Assembly (NCBI GenBank): GCA_001312325.1
Contig: BBDJ01000025.1
Location: forward strand, 1-64,000
Direction: 5' to 3'
Origin: Lysinibacillus pakistanensis
GTDB lineage: Bacteria > Bacillota > Bacilli > Bacillales_A > Planococcaceae
DNA length: 64,000 bases
The notes beneath the pieces are model-generated. The model was not told the origin of the DNA, searched no databases, and saw only the letters and a program-made list of their open reading frames with translations. The position numbers and the translations under genes were made by a program. Positions 1 through 10,622 of the stretch are shown here, piece after piece (positions within the stretch are counted from its first letter, which is position 1; each line of letters begins with the position of its first letter).

Positions 1-30
1 CCATTGACCATTTAGTTTTTCAAAACTATG

Positions 31-68
31 AAAAATCTCTATGTAATAGATTACACATAGAGATTTTT
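31..68. terminator. bidirectional intrinsic terminator
   Basis: Near-perfect hairpin AATCTCTATGT / ACACATAGAGATT, flanked by A5 on the left and T5 on the right, so it can terminate in both directions. It lies just after the stop of the minus-strand CAP gene. Confidence 0.8.
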
Positions 69-105
69 ATATTGTTATAGAAATATTATGTCAAAGTGTA
101 CGCTA

Positions 106-1019
106 TTACTTTGAATAAAAATTCACTGTAAAATAAGGTGAACCATTGTTTTTAAAGCAAACACCGACAAAAACATGCGTAAATTCTTTTCTTAAAATAT
201 TCCTACGATGTCCTGCAGAATTCATCAATGCCTCATGAGCAAAAATGCTATTGCATTGACCAGAGGCAATATTTTCACCATACCAGAAATAATCTACACT
301 ACCAGCAGTAAGTCTATCATTCGAATGATGACCTTTATGATCCTCATGGCTAAAAAAATTGATGAGTTATCATATTATTACTATGTTGGCGCGCAATAGA
401 ATTGCATTTTTTTATCATAAATAAGTGGTTGCAATCCTTCTACGGCTCGTTCATGATTAATGAGTTCAACCATTAAATCTTCAAATCCTGTCCGTAATTC
501 ATTGGAAGGTTTCCCATAGAAGCTATTTTTATTTAATTCTGTAGCAGAATGAATCCAAAGAATGGAGCGAACTATATTGTTTTTGTGTAAATCATAGAAA
601 AAAAGTGACATAGTGCTGATTAATTAAATAGGTACCATGTACTACATTGTCTGTACAATCAATATAATGTAGCAAGTAACTTGTATTTTGATAGTGCATA
701 GCTTTGAGAGGAGACCCATATTTTTTTAGTAACCTCTGTTAGACTAGCACCTATTTTAATACCAAATGCTTTTTGCGCTAATCTCGTTTCATATCCACCA
801 ACGACTTGAGAATTATGCCTTCCTACAAGAGAAAATAGGAAATCATCGGTCCCTATTCGATGCCATTCCATTTCATATTCACTTTGAAAGCTAATACTTG
901 AGGCGTTTTTTTTGTGTCAAAGCACTCGAATAAGCTTTTTTATTTGAACTGATAGAAGCTTTAGCCCATAATCCCATACCAAAGCCCAATAAAATTGGAG
1001 CTGTTTTATAAATCAACAT
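106..1019 (-). CDS. CAP (SCP/PR1) domain protein with N-terminal CAP-associated domain, frameshifted
   Basis: Five frame changes at A/T runs near 352-358, 407-413, 598-604, 721-727 and 906-913 separate pieces that join into one protein of about 300 residues. The N-terminus (MLIYKTAPILLGFGMGLWAK) is hydrophobic, signal or membrane-anchor like. It is followed by a CAP-associated N domain (EWHRIGTDDFLFSLVG, a feature of YlbC-like Bacillus proteins). The C-terminal CAP domain contains NHERAVEGLQPL, ARQHSNNM, WYGENIASG and HEALMNSAGHRRNI, which are the expected helix, metal-site and GENI/SxGHR motifs. The start at 1019 is preceded by GAGGATTG. Family members are secreted or cell-surface proteins of mostly unknown role. 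Each interruption is restored by removing one A or T, so I treat them as probable sequence errors rather than decay. Confidence 0.75.
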
Positions 1020-1253
1020 ACTTCAATCCTCTTCTGTTAAAGTACAATATCTAATAAAAATCTATCAGAAATAGAGCGTTTTATTACTATAAAAATACTA
1101 TATTTTTGCTAAAAATACGAGAGGATAAATTTTGGTACTTACACTATAATGTTACTTTAGATATAAAATATCTATAAAAAATCACTGTTTTCAATAAATT
1201 ATTTCTAATAAAATAAGGAAATGTACTCATTAAAAATAATAGGGGTGTGAAAG

Positions 1254-2818
1254 TTGAAATCAAATCGGTTAAAGTTAAAACATTTAATTATGGGAGTAGC
1301 AATGGCTGCCTTTTTCTTTACAAGTATTGGTAGTCTCTGGAGCGGTTACCAAATGAATGTTGACTCGATTAAAGAAAATACATTAGAAACGAACCGAGTG
1401 TACGCACAAAAATTAGCATCTACAGCAGATGCTTACCTAGAGGAGGCTTTTCAAATTTTAGGTTATAGTGCTTCCAATATTAGTTCAAAGATGGATGATG
1501 AAGATGCATTAAATCAGGAAACAGATCGTTTGAAAATGCAAAATAGTATGTTTAACTCTGTCGTTATTACGAATGCAGATGGCCGTGTACTTTCTATCTC
1601 ACCTCCCTCTATAGAAATAAAGGGAGAGGTTTTAACATCAGTTGGTGCTAAAGAGGCTTTAACTAAAAAGGAGCCGCTTATCTCAAAACCTTATGAGGCG
1701 ATTACAGGACGCCTAATTATTTTTATATCTTATCCTGTATTCTCAGCATCCAATGAATATCTAGGAATGGTGGCTGGGACCATTTATTTAAAGGAACAAA
1801 ATGCCTTTAATACTTTATTAGGAGAACATTATAGCCATGATGGTTCTTATGTATATGTAGTAGACGAAGATGGTCGAGTGATTTACCATCAGGACCCAAG
1901 TAGAGTCAATGATATAGTTACTGAAAATAAAGTCGTGAAAGCTGTAATTTCTGGGAAGAATGGAGCACAGCTAGTCGAGAACACAAAAGGCATTAAAATG
2001 CTTGCAGGCTATAGTGCAGTATCTTTAACAGGGTGGGGAGTCGTATCTCAAAAACCTTTAGATGTGGCATTAGCGCCTTCGTTTGATCGGGTGCAGGATG
2101 TGGCGATAAAATCTATACCACTTATGCTGGTTTCAATCCTTATTGTGCTTTGGGCGGCAGCACGTATTGCTAGTCCTTTACAGCAATTAGCCACTTTAAC
2201 AGAGGAGAGCCTAGATAGTAAAAATGTGGAGGGGCTAAAATCTGTCCAAGGTTGGTATTTTGAAGCGTATTCTTTAAAAAGTGTTTTAATAAGGAGCTTA
2301 TCTTTTTTACATGGACAGGTACTGTTTTTCAAGGATCAATCGACCACTGATCACTAACAGGGGTAACAAATCGACGTACGATGGATGCAATGCTGGCAGA
2401 ATGGCAAGAAAACAAGCTACCTCACGCTATCGTTATGTTGGATTTAGATCATTTTAAAAGTGTGAATGATACATATGGTCATGCTGTGGGAGATAAGGTG
2501 TTGCAATTTTTAGCGAAAAATATGAAAGCTGTAGCTCGAGAAGGAGATGTATGCTGCAGATACGGTGGGGAAGAATTTGTTATGCTATTACCTAATACTA
2601 CAGCGGAGGAAGCTGCTTCTGTTGCAGAAACGCTACGTCAGGTTTTAGCTAACACGATCAGTCCTTGTGGTCGACCTGTGACATTATCGGCAGGGGTAGC
2701 TGTCTATCCTCAAATGGCTGATTCAACGGAAGCATTATTTGAAGCTGCCGATGGGGCATTGTATCTTGCTAAGCAGGCTGGGCGTAATCAAGTGATGGTA
2801 GCTGGGCAAGATAATTAG
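1254..2818 (+). CDS. membrane diguanylate cyclase with extracytoplasmic Cache sensor, one frameshift
   Basis: TTG start with AGGGGTG upstream. Membrane helix 1 spans about residues 10-32, followed by a Cache-type extracytoplasmic sensor (YVYVVDEDGRVIYHQDP) to about residue 280. Helix 2 (SIPLMLVSILIVLWAAARIA) leads into a HAMP-like linker. The GGDEF domain follows: DPLTGVTNRRTM, LDLDHFKSVNDTYGH, and the active-site loop RYGGEEF. REGD five residues before that loop fits the RxxD inhibitory I-site, so c-di-GMP feedback control is expected. The frame breaks at about 2353, where GATCACTAAC should read GATCCACTAAC, a lost C that restores DPLTG. It converts 2 GTP to c-di-GMP at the membrane. It appears to be monocistronic. 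Confidence 0.88.
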
Positions 2819-3329
2819 TAAAAAAATTTATGACAGATAGGCATACATTGCTATTTTAGGGGTACATGATTAATGTAGAAATCATTTGGGCAAGCTACTC
2901 TTAAATGATTTGACATATATCACTTCTAAATCATGTTCAAATAATATGCAAACTCGGGACACATCTCTTGATCGACTTGACAAGACGTAAGGTTATCCCC
3001 CTTTCCCTTATGACATTTCAAGAACGACTAGATGTATGCCTATATATCGTTAAAGCCAAGCGAGCACCGATGCTCCTTGGTTTTTTTGTGTAGGAATCCC
3101 ATAAGAAAAATGAATGAATTATGCTCCTAGAGTTGCTTAATAGGACAGGGAAATCTAAAAAGGCGTACTCACTGCTCAAATGTACACTTTAAATTCACAA
3201 AGCACCGATAAATGCGTGATTTTCTACTAGTATTTTAGAATTAACTATGAAGGTTTTCTAATTAGCTGTCGATATAAAGGGTATGATGAAATTGATATTT
3301 GTGCGTATCAAAATCCATAAAGTGAAAGG
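2819..3329. other. 511-bp intergenic region, no gene seen
   Basis: No reading frame with a ribosome site was found. A hairpin terminator lies at 3055-3087 and the leader of the SLH gene lies to its right. The 2990-3087 part, which ends in the terminator 240 nt after the cyclase stop, could be a small RNA, but I see no recognisable family. Confidence 0.4.
3055..3087 (+). terminator. intrinsic terminator
   Basis: Stem CCAAGCGAGCA / TGCTCCTTGG with a four-base loop, followed by T7. It is too far (about 240 nt) from the diguanylate cyclase stop to be an ordinary 3' end, so a separate short transcript may end here. Confidence 0.75.
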
Positions 3330-6300
3330 ATGAGTGGAATGGATAAAACCAAAATCCAAAAAGTGAACAAAGCACTTATTGCAACTGTCTTTGCTACTAG
3401 CGGAATTGCTTTAGTAGTGCCACCGCCACAAAAGGCAGAAGCAGCTACCTCACCGTTTAAGGATATCGATCAATATTCAAGTCACTATGATAATATTTTA
3501 AAATTATATTCTCAGGGTGCGATTAATGGGTTTGCAGACAATACCTTCCGACCAAATCAAAATGTAACAAGAGGTCAGGCAGCTAAAATGCTGGCTACTG
3601 TCTTAAAGTTAGACCTAAAAAAATGTACAGGACCCTTATTACAAGGATGTTCCAAAAGGCAGTGAATATTACAAATACGTAGCGGCATTACAAAATGCAG
3701 GGATTATGTCTGGATATTCGAATGGAACATTTATGCCAAATGAAGTTATTACACGTGGCCAATTAGCAAAAATGCTTGTGCTTGGATTTAAATTTGAGGT
3801 AGCTTCAAATTATAATCATAGCTTTCAGGATGTTAATAGCCAAACGAGTAATGCCATTTATATTCAAACATTAGTGGATTTAAAAGTTACAGAAGGAACT
3901 ACGCCAGTTACATTTTCTCCATTTAATCCAGTAACTCGTGGTCAGATTGCCTCTTTCATTGTTCGCGCACAAGATAAAAAGGGGAATGCGTCCTCTTACA
4001 AGATTACGGGTATTGAAGATGATGTAGTCTACATAAATGCTGAGCCTTACACGGTACCTGACAATTTAGCAAACGTTTTTAATGAGTATAATGCACCTGT
4101 TTTACAGGGAGCAATCATTGAAGGTAATTTAGCTGGGAAGACTATTCAATCTGTTTCAAAGCTAACATTGAATGCAAGCGGCACAAGCTCAAAATTTTTA
4201 GATTTTGACGGTGAGTATGGTTCATTTGGTGCAACCATTGTTGTCAATGGAAACTATATTGGATTTTCTAATATTACATTGACTGGCACAATGCTAGTAA
4301 ACGAAACAGTGCGTCCTCCTTTACATTTAAATGTTTCCGGCTACAAGCCATTATCAATTGGGCGCACAGCAAGTACGAATTTTTCATTTATTAACTGGTC
4401 TAATCCAGAAAATCAAAATGGGGAAAGCTCGTCCTCGTCCAATAGCAATTCATCGTCTGATCTTCAAAATTGGACAAATCAAAATTCAGAGAAGAACCCA
4501 GATAAAAACAAACCGTTTGTTAACTGGTCTAAAGAAAAAGTGACCATGAAAAATGTGGAAAAACATCTTGAATTTTATAACAGCACTGTATCACGTTTAG
4601 TTGTATCTCAAAGCGGTACTAAAATTGAAACGAATACTAAGCTACCGCGTGTGGATATTATCGGAAGTGTTCGTGAATTTGAAATTCAAGGTGACATTGG
4701 AACACTAAACCTTGATACAGAAACAAAGCTTACAATATATGGCGATAGCAATATCGACTGGATTAACTACAATAGCTTTACAGATTTAGAGCTTTATATA
4801 GACGGTCGAGTTGGTACACTGTATGTGGATAATGCATTTGGCTGGGTGGATATTGGTCCATACACGTATATTGACAAAGTTATTATACCGAAGGGTGAAT
4901 CACCAAATAATATCTTTGATGATTTCTTAGAGGATAAAGATAATGTTGGAAGTATCACAGATCCAGATGGTAAACCAATCGATAAGGATGATATTGAAAA
5001 CCAAAAGCCTGCTGATAAAACTAAGCCTGTTGTTAATATCACTAAAGTATCTGTATTGAATGGTAGTGATGTACAGGTAGACTTTACTTCAGATAAAGTC
5101 GGCACATATTACTATATAGTTCGAGAAAAGGACGCTGAACCACCAACAAAACGAGAAATGGTTGATCGTGTTTCTACTGATAATGTTGCAAGTGGAACAG
5201 GTTCAGCTGTATTAAATAACAACACCTTTAAAGTGACAAATCTAGGTGAGAAAAAAAGAATATGTTATTTATATAATGGTCGTAGATGGTGCGAAAAATG
5301 TTTCTGATCTTAAATCAGAATCCTTCCAGATGAAGGATGCGTCACCGCCAGTAGTAAAATCTCTAAAAGTGAATCCTTTACATGGTGGAAAACGAGCAGA
5401 GTTTACATTTACTGCAAGCGAGCCAGGGGATTACTACTACTATGTTCGGAAAAAGACAACTGCAGCTGATCCGACAACCGCAGATATAGTAGCAAAACCA
5501 ACAGGGACAGGTAAGGCTGTTGCAGGTAAACTAGGAATTACGGAGATTTTAACAGGCTTAGAGGCAGAAGAAGTGTATCAGCTCTATGTGGTCATGAAGG
5601 ATGCATCGGGTAACTATTCGGTAGACCCTATCCCAAAAGAGGCCATCAAAGAGTTTACGACAAGTGCATTAGATAATATTCATCCCTATGTTGAGCAGAC
5701 GAAGCTTGAACCAGCAGGAAAAGCAAATCAATTTTACTTATATTTAAACGAAGCATTGGAGCCTGAAAGTGCTCGTAATATAAATAACTATGATTTATCA
5801 GGGACAGTTATTGTTAACACAACAGGACAAAATAAAATTAAACCTTCGGCAGTAGAATATAAAGAAGGGGACAAAAAAAGTATTATTAACGATTCCTTCT
5901 GAAACAGGCTTTGTTTATGGTGATACATTACGCGCTACTGTTTTACCGGGCGTAAAGGACTTAGCGGGTAATGATTTTGAAAATGTCAATACTGTTGACC
6001 CTGGCAAACCTGTTAGAAACTATGCGGAATATATCCATGAAAAATTTGATATGCCTGTTATAACGATTGAAAATGTAGTTAGTAAGCCAGATCAAAATGA
6101 TAACTATAGACGTTCTGAAGTAGAATTTAAGCCAAGTAAGGCTGGTACTTATTATTATATGGTGCTGCCTGATACTGTTGAAGACAATGGAGAAGTAAAA
6201 ACGTTTAAGCAATATTTAACAGACAAGGGCATTACAGAACGTGATTTTGTGAATGAGTTTGCAAATGATTCATCATTAAAATCAGGCTATTTCCAAATTG

Positions 6301-7737
6301 GTGGGAAGGATATATATATTGATCGTGGATCAGGTCCAGCTGATTTAGAGGAAGCTACAAAAAAAATTCCCAATAACAATTTCGAAAGACAAATTGAATC
6401 CATTCCTAAGCTATTCCGTCTATATGGTCTTAAAGGATCGTGGCGGGGAAATTTCAAAAATTACCTCAAAGGAAATGATTGGTGATACAAGAGCACCGTT
6501 AATTAAAAATTTAGTAGTAAAACCTAAAGAAAATGATGATACGAAAGCTATGATTTCCTTTGATACTGATGAAACAACAGAGCTTCATTATTGGTTTGTA
6601 CCGAAGAAAAATGCAGATGGCACAACAAATGATTCGGCAAATCTAAAAATTGATACACCTGCTGAACGAAAATTCTTAGAGGAAAAATTAAGAAGTAGCC
6701 CAAGCGTTAAGAAAAGTGGAAAGGGATCATTCCCATTATCTGAAGCTACAGGTGTAACTTTAGAGCCGCATAAGGAATATGTTGTGTATTTTGGTGCTGC
6801 AGATACGTATGGAAATATAACAGTGTACAGATCCAACGCTACTTCCGATGGTTACGATGAATCAAGTATGGGTTGGATGAGAGAAAATTTCTATTCTGAT
6901 GGTACACCACCACGTATTGAAATGACAGTTGATGGTCAAAAGAAACGTAATATTGTTTATCGTAATCCAGATGATACATTTACGATTACATTTAGTGAAG
7001 CTATTATGCGCGATGAAAATGGCAATTCTTTAATAAACAATTTAAATTTACTTACAATTACGAATGAATCAGGTCAAGATATTACATCTCAATATCAATT
7101 TGTTAAGTATACACAAGGTACAAAAACAACAGATGAAAGTAAGTTGATTATCAAACCAGTGGCACCAAATACGGCAGATAAAACATTTACAGTGAAGATG
7201 AAGAATGAAGCAGTCGATTACAATATTACAGGTTACACGGGTAATAAATTCAATGTTGAGGATTTTGGAAAATATGTATACCAAAAATCTGGTGTGGCGT
7301 TCAGATCAGCTACATTAATGGGGAATATCTCAGTGGGGAATGTCCATTCTTACAGAGAGCTTGAGTTTATGTATCAACTTGCAAACGCAGGAGATGATGT
7401 GAAATTCTATTATGCAGTCCGTGTAAATGTTGTTCCTGGAGACTTAACCGCAGAAGAAATTATTTTTGCAGGTGAGCATGCTGACCAAATAGCGGCTGGA
7501 CAAGCTGTTCCTGGTATTGCTAATGGTATTTCAGTTGCAGGTACTGGTAAACCTGAAAATTCATCAGATAACTCCCAAAGATCGGTATTAACAACGAAGT
7601 CTTCTAATCTGAATAAAGTATTTATGGAGGGTGACCGTATTTACTTTGCAACTGTCGATAAATACGGTAATATTTCTCAAGGCGTACTAGATACAAACGA
7701 CCAACAGAAATATATTAAAATTGAGAGAAAACCTTAA
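3330..7737 (+). CDS. SLH-anchored multidomain surface protein, frameshifted
   Basis: Exported cell-wall protein of about 1,465 residues. A signal peptide (NKALIATVFATSGIALVV...KAEAA) is followed by three SLH domains within the first 220 residues (GFADNTFRPNQNVTRGQAAK, GYSNGTFMPNEVITRGQLAK, FSPFNPVTRGQIASF), which bind pyruvylated secondary wall polymer. The remainder is low-complexity linker (SSSSSNSNSSS, about residue 370) and repeated beta-sandwich modules marked by GTYYYIVREK, GDYYYYVRKK, GTYYYMVLPD and ELHYWFVPKK, probably Fn3- or Ig-like. The frame changes at A runs near 3617-3623, 5251-5257, 5873-5879 and 6359-6366; removing one A each time gives continuous protein. The Met at 3339 is better spaced from GAAAGG than that at 3330. 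It may be an adhesin or an alternative S-layer component; the ligand is unknown. Confidence 0.85.
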
Positions 7738-7840
7738 TCAAAATCGTATAATAGGCATCTAATTAAAGTTTTAGTTCACACTTTAAAGATTCTAAAACGT
7801 TATAATCAATTTATTAATATAGTAATTTAGAGAGATATTA

Positions 7841-7884
7841 AAAGCCAAACAATTGTAGAAAGCTACAGTTGTTTGGCTTTTATT
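7841..7884. terminator. bidirectional terminator between convergent genes
   Basis: Long hairpin AAAGCCAAACAATTGTAG / CTACAGTTGTTTGGCTTT followed by a T-rich tail. It serves the SLH gene on the left and the sensor kinase on the right. Confidence 0.85.
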
Positions 7885-7986
7885 TATAAACTTTAATTTG
7901 TTTTATAGTATAATGCAGTCAATATAATGAAAAAGGGGATTTGAAATAAAATTTTTTTATATACGTTATAAATTATTTGTTTATTT

Positions 7987-9001
7987 TTATTGGAATATTC
8001 GTAGTTTATCTGGGAAATATATTTTAAATGTAGTACCAATACTTTCCTGGGAATCTACACTTATTCGTAAGCCTAATTTTTGGCACAAAGTTTCACAAAG
8101 ATACAAACCCATTCCAGTAGATTTAACATAGTTTCTGCCATTAATTCCTGTGAATCCTCGTTTAAAAATTCTTTCAATATCAGCTGCTGCTATACCTATA
8201 CCGTTGTCTGATACTAACAATAAAGTACCGCTCTCTACTTTTTTAGCAATAAAAGACAATTTAAGTGAGTTATGTCGATATTTAATAGCATTATCTATTA
8301 ATTGTTTTAAAATAAAAACAATCCATTTTGAATCAGATGTAACTCTTAGATCAAGATTATCCTTATGTATGCTACCATTAGCACGAATAATACTTAGGGA
8401 AAGTGATTTAATGGCTAAATTAACAACCTTATCTAGTGTAAATGTTTCAATTCTATAATCTTGATTTAAAGTACTGCTTCTTGCATAATATAATGCTTGT
8501 TCAACATAACCTTCTATCTTTAATAATTCTTCTTGAATAAGGGTACTTTCGAACGCCTTATGGTTGCTTATAATTAATTTTAGTGCAGTAATAGGTGTTT
8601 TTATTTCATGCACCCAAAGTTCAATGTAGTCGGTATAATCACGTTGAGCGTTTTTTTAAAGAGAAAATACAATCATTCATATTTTTTTTGTTGCTTCATT
8701 GAGGATGTTGTAGAAGAATTTCCCTGAAAAAAAAAGGAGGTTCCTCTACAATATCTGCAATATATGTTTTTTTCTTTGATTTGTTTTGAAATATTTTTTT
8801 ATTTCATCATAATAATTTTTTTAATTGATAGTATTTTACTCCTAATGGTATGAAAAAGAAAAAAAGAAGTATTAAATCAATTACTATTACTAAACTTCCA
8901 TTTTCATTATACAAATAGAGGATAGAGGAAATGATTAGCAATGAAAGAAAGTGAAGAAATATAGATAACTGTTTTTCCTTAAAGAATTCGATTAAGCTCA
9001 T
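7987..9001 (-). CDS. BceS-like intramembrane-sensing histidine kinase, heavily frameshifted
   Basis: Rebuilt length is about 335 residues, normal for BceS-type kinases. Two closely spaced membrane helices (QLSIFLHFLSLLIISSILYL and LVIVIDLILLFFFFIPLG) leave almost no extracellular loop. The linker carries IVEEPPF and FFYNILNEA, and the DHp box is YIELWVHEIKTPI with its phospho-His. The ATPase carries N-box DNAIKYR, G1 DNGIGI and G2 STGMGLYL. The start at 9001 overlaps the regulator stop (ATGA). Indels fall at A/T runs near 8651, 8684, 8727, 8767 and 8816. Known family members cannot sense alone; they respond to flux through a partner BceAB-type transporter, which is encoded divergently here. 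Substrate class is inferred to be antimicrobial peptides such as bacitracin. Confidence 0.85.
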
Positions 9002-9662
9002 AGCTGGTAACCCTGTCCTCTCTTCGTTAATAAATACTTTTTTTAAACCGATTGATTCCAATTTACGTCTTAACCTCGAAATATTAACATTTAAAGTGTT
9101 TTCATCAACAAAATCTCCATTTTGCCAAAGGTCATTCATTATTTCATCTCTAGAAACAACATTTCCTTTATTCAACATCAGTAGTCGAAGAATGCATAAT
9201 TCGTTCTTTGTAAGCTCTATTTCTGTACCATTATAAATCGCCTTACTTTTTAATACTTCCAGAGTCAAATCTTTATAAGTAAGAATAACACTTTTGGAAA
9301 TTTCGTATGTTCTTTTTAAAACGGCTTGAATATGAGCCAAAAGAATTTGTAAATCATATGGTTTTGTAATAAAGTCATCTGCTCCTATTTGAAGACTTAA
9401 TAGTTCGTCGAAGGAAGTGTCGCGGCTAGTTACTATAATAATGGGAACAGATGACGACTTACGAATTTCACGACACACTTGAAAACCGTCTTGATAAGGA
9501 AGGTTAAGGTCTAAAATAATTAAGTGTGGCATGCTTTGTAAAGCATCTTCTACAATATTTGTAAAATCATCTCCGCTCATGCACTCATATCCGTATTTTT
9601 CTAAAAAAATTAAAAAGTTCCTTTCTGATAATTGGATCATCTTCGATAATGAATATTTTCAT
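8998..9662 (-). CDS. BceR-like OmpR-family response regulator, frameshifted
   Basis: Start at 9662 preceded by AAAAGGAGATTTATAC; the protein begins MKIFIIEDDPIIRKEL. The receiver domain has the acidic pair EDD, phospho-Asp in LIILDLNLPYQDG, Thr in VIIVTSRD and Lys in ITKPYD. A winged-helix DNA-binding domain follows (LTKNELCILRLLML, VNISRLRRKLE). One extra T at 9603-9609 breaks the start, and one extra T near 9009 removes the natural ending GYQL-stop, falsely fusing the regulator to the kinase. It would activate the divergent transporter operon when phosphorylated by the neighbouring kinase. Confidence 0.88.
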
Positions 9663-9780
9663 GTATAAATCTCCTTTTATTTAAACCAATGACTGGATTT
9701 ATTTCCATTATTCATACCATTATAGTGAAGTGCAAGTAAACTTACAAAACGGTAATAATATGATACAATAATCGATTTTT

Positions 9781-9808
9781 TTGTCAATTCATCCGATGGT
9801 AATATTAT
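9781..9808 (+). promoter_or_regulatory. candidate promoter for the BceAB-like operon
   Basis: TTGTCA and TATTAT separated by 16 bp, about 40 bp before the ATP-binding subunit. This divergent region should also hold the regulator operator; I could not define it with confidence. Confidence 0.4.
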
Positions 9809-9845
9809 GGTAACAAAAGGATAAGTAATCCATAAAAGGAGCAGG

Positions 9846-10622
9846 ATGGGGAAAGTGAATACAATATTAAAAGTTGAAAATATTGAAAAGGTATATGGTA
9901 ATAAGGGTAATGTGACTCATGCATTGAAAAATATTTCATTTGAAGTGCAAAAAGGTGATTTTATAGCTATTATGGGGCCAAGTGGAAGCGGTAAATCGAC
10001 TTTACTTAATTGTATTTCAACCATCGATACTGCAACTGCTGGTCATGTATTTATAGATGACGAAGATATCACCAAATTAAAGGGCCATAAATTATCAAAA
10101 TTCAGAAGTGAAAAATTGGGTTTTATTTTTCAAGAATATAATTTACTAGATACACTAACTGCATTCGAAAATGTGTCTTTGGCATTATCTATCATTAATT
10201 ATCCAGCGAATGAAATTGAGCCCGAAGTGGATAGAGTTGCCACTGCGTTAGATATAAAAGAAGTACTATACAAATATCCATATCAAATGTCAGGAGGTCA
10301 GCAGCAAAGAATTGCTGCAGCTAGAGCAATTGTAACAAGACCTACTTTACTATTAGCAGATGAGCCAACTGGGGCTCTTGATAGTAAATCCGCTAAAATG
10401 CTGCTGGAAAATTTGGAAATTTTAAATCAACAACAAGATGCCACTACTTTGATGGTTACTCATGATCCATATAATGCTAGTTTTTGCAGAAGGATTATTT
10501 TTCTGAAGGATGGGCAAATTTTTAATGAACTAATAAGAGGAAACGATGATCGTAGAACTTTCTTTCATCGAATTATGGAGGTTGTTGCACTGCTAGGAGG
10601 AAATATCAATGATGAGTTTTAA
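9846..10622 (+). CDS. BceA-like ABC transporter ATP-binding protein
   Basis: Intact 258-residue ATPase of the MacB/BceA group. Walker A is GPSGSGKST (about residue 42), the signature is MSGGQQQRIAAARA, Walker B is LLLADEPTGALD and the switch His is in VTHD. The start is preceded by AAAAGGAGCAGG. It overlaps the permease gene by 14 nt, showing translational coupling. With the permease it should form a detoxification pump that also passes signal to the neighbouring kinase. The ATPase type is certain; the peptide substrate is inferred from context. Confidence 0.93.
   Translation: MGKVNTILKVENIEKVYGNKGNVTHALKNISFEVQKGDFIAIMGPSGSGKSTLLNCISTIDTATAGHVFIDDEDITKLKGHKLSKFRSEKLGFIFQEYNLLDTLTAFENVSLALSIINYPANEIEPEVDRVATALDIKEVLYKYPYQMSGGQQQRIAAARAIVTRPTLLLADEPTGALDSKSAKMLLENLEILNQQQDATTLMVTHDPYNASFCRRIIFLKDGQIFNELIRGNDDRRTFFHRIMEVVALLGGNINDEF

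Noticed and set aside
8807..9640. A natural regulator-membrane fusion protein
   Set aside because: One extra T near 9009 removes the regulator stop. Corrected, the regulator ends GYQL and the kinase begins at the overlapping ATG.
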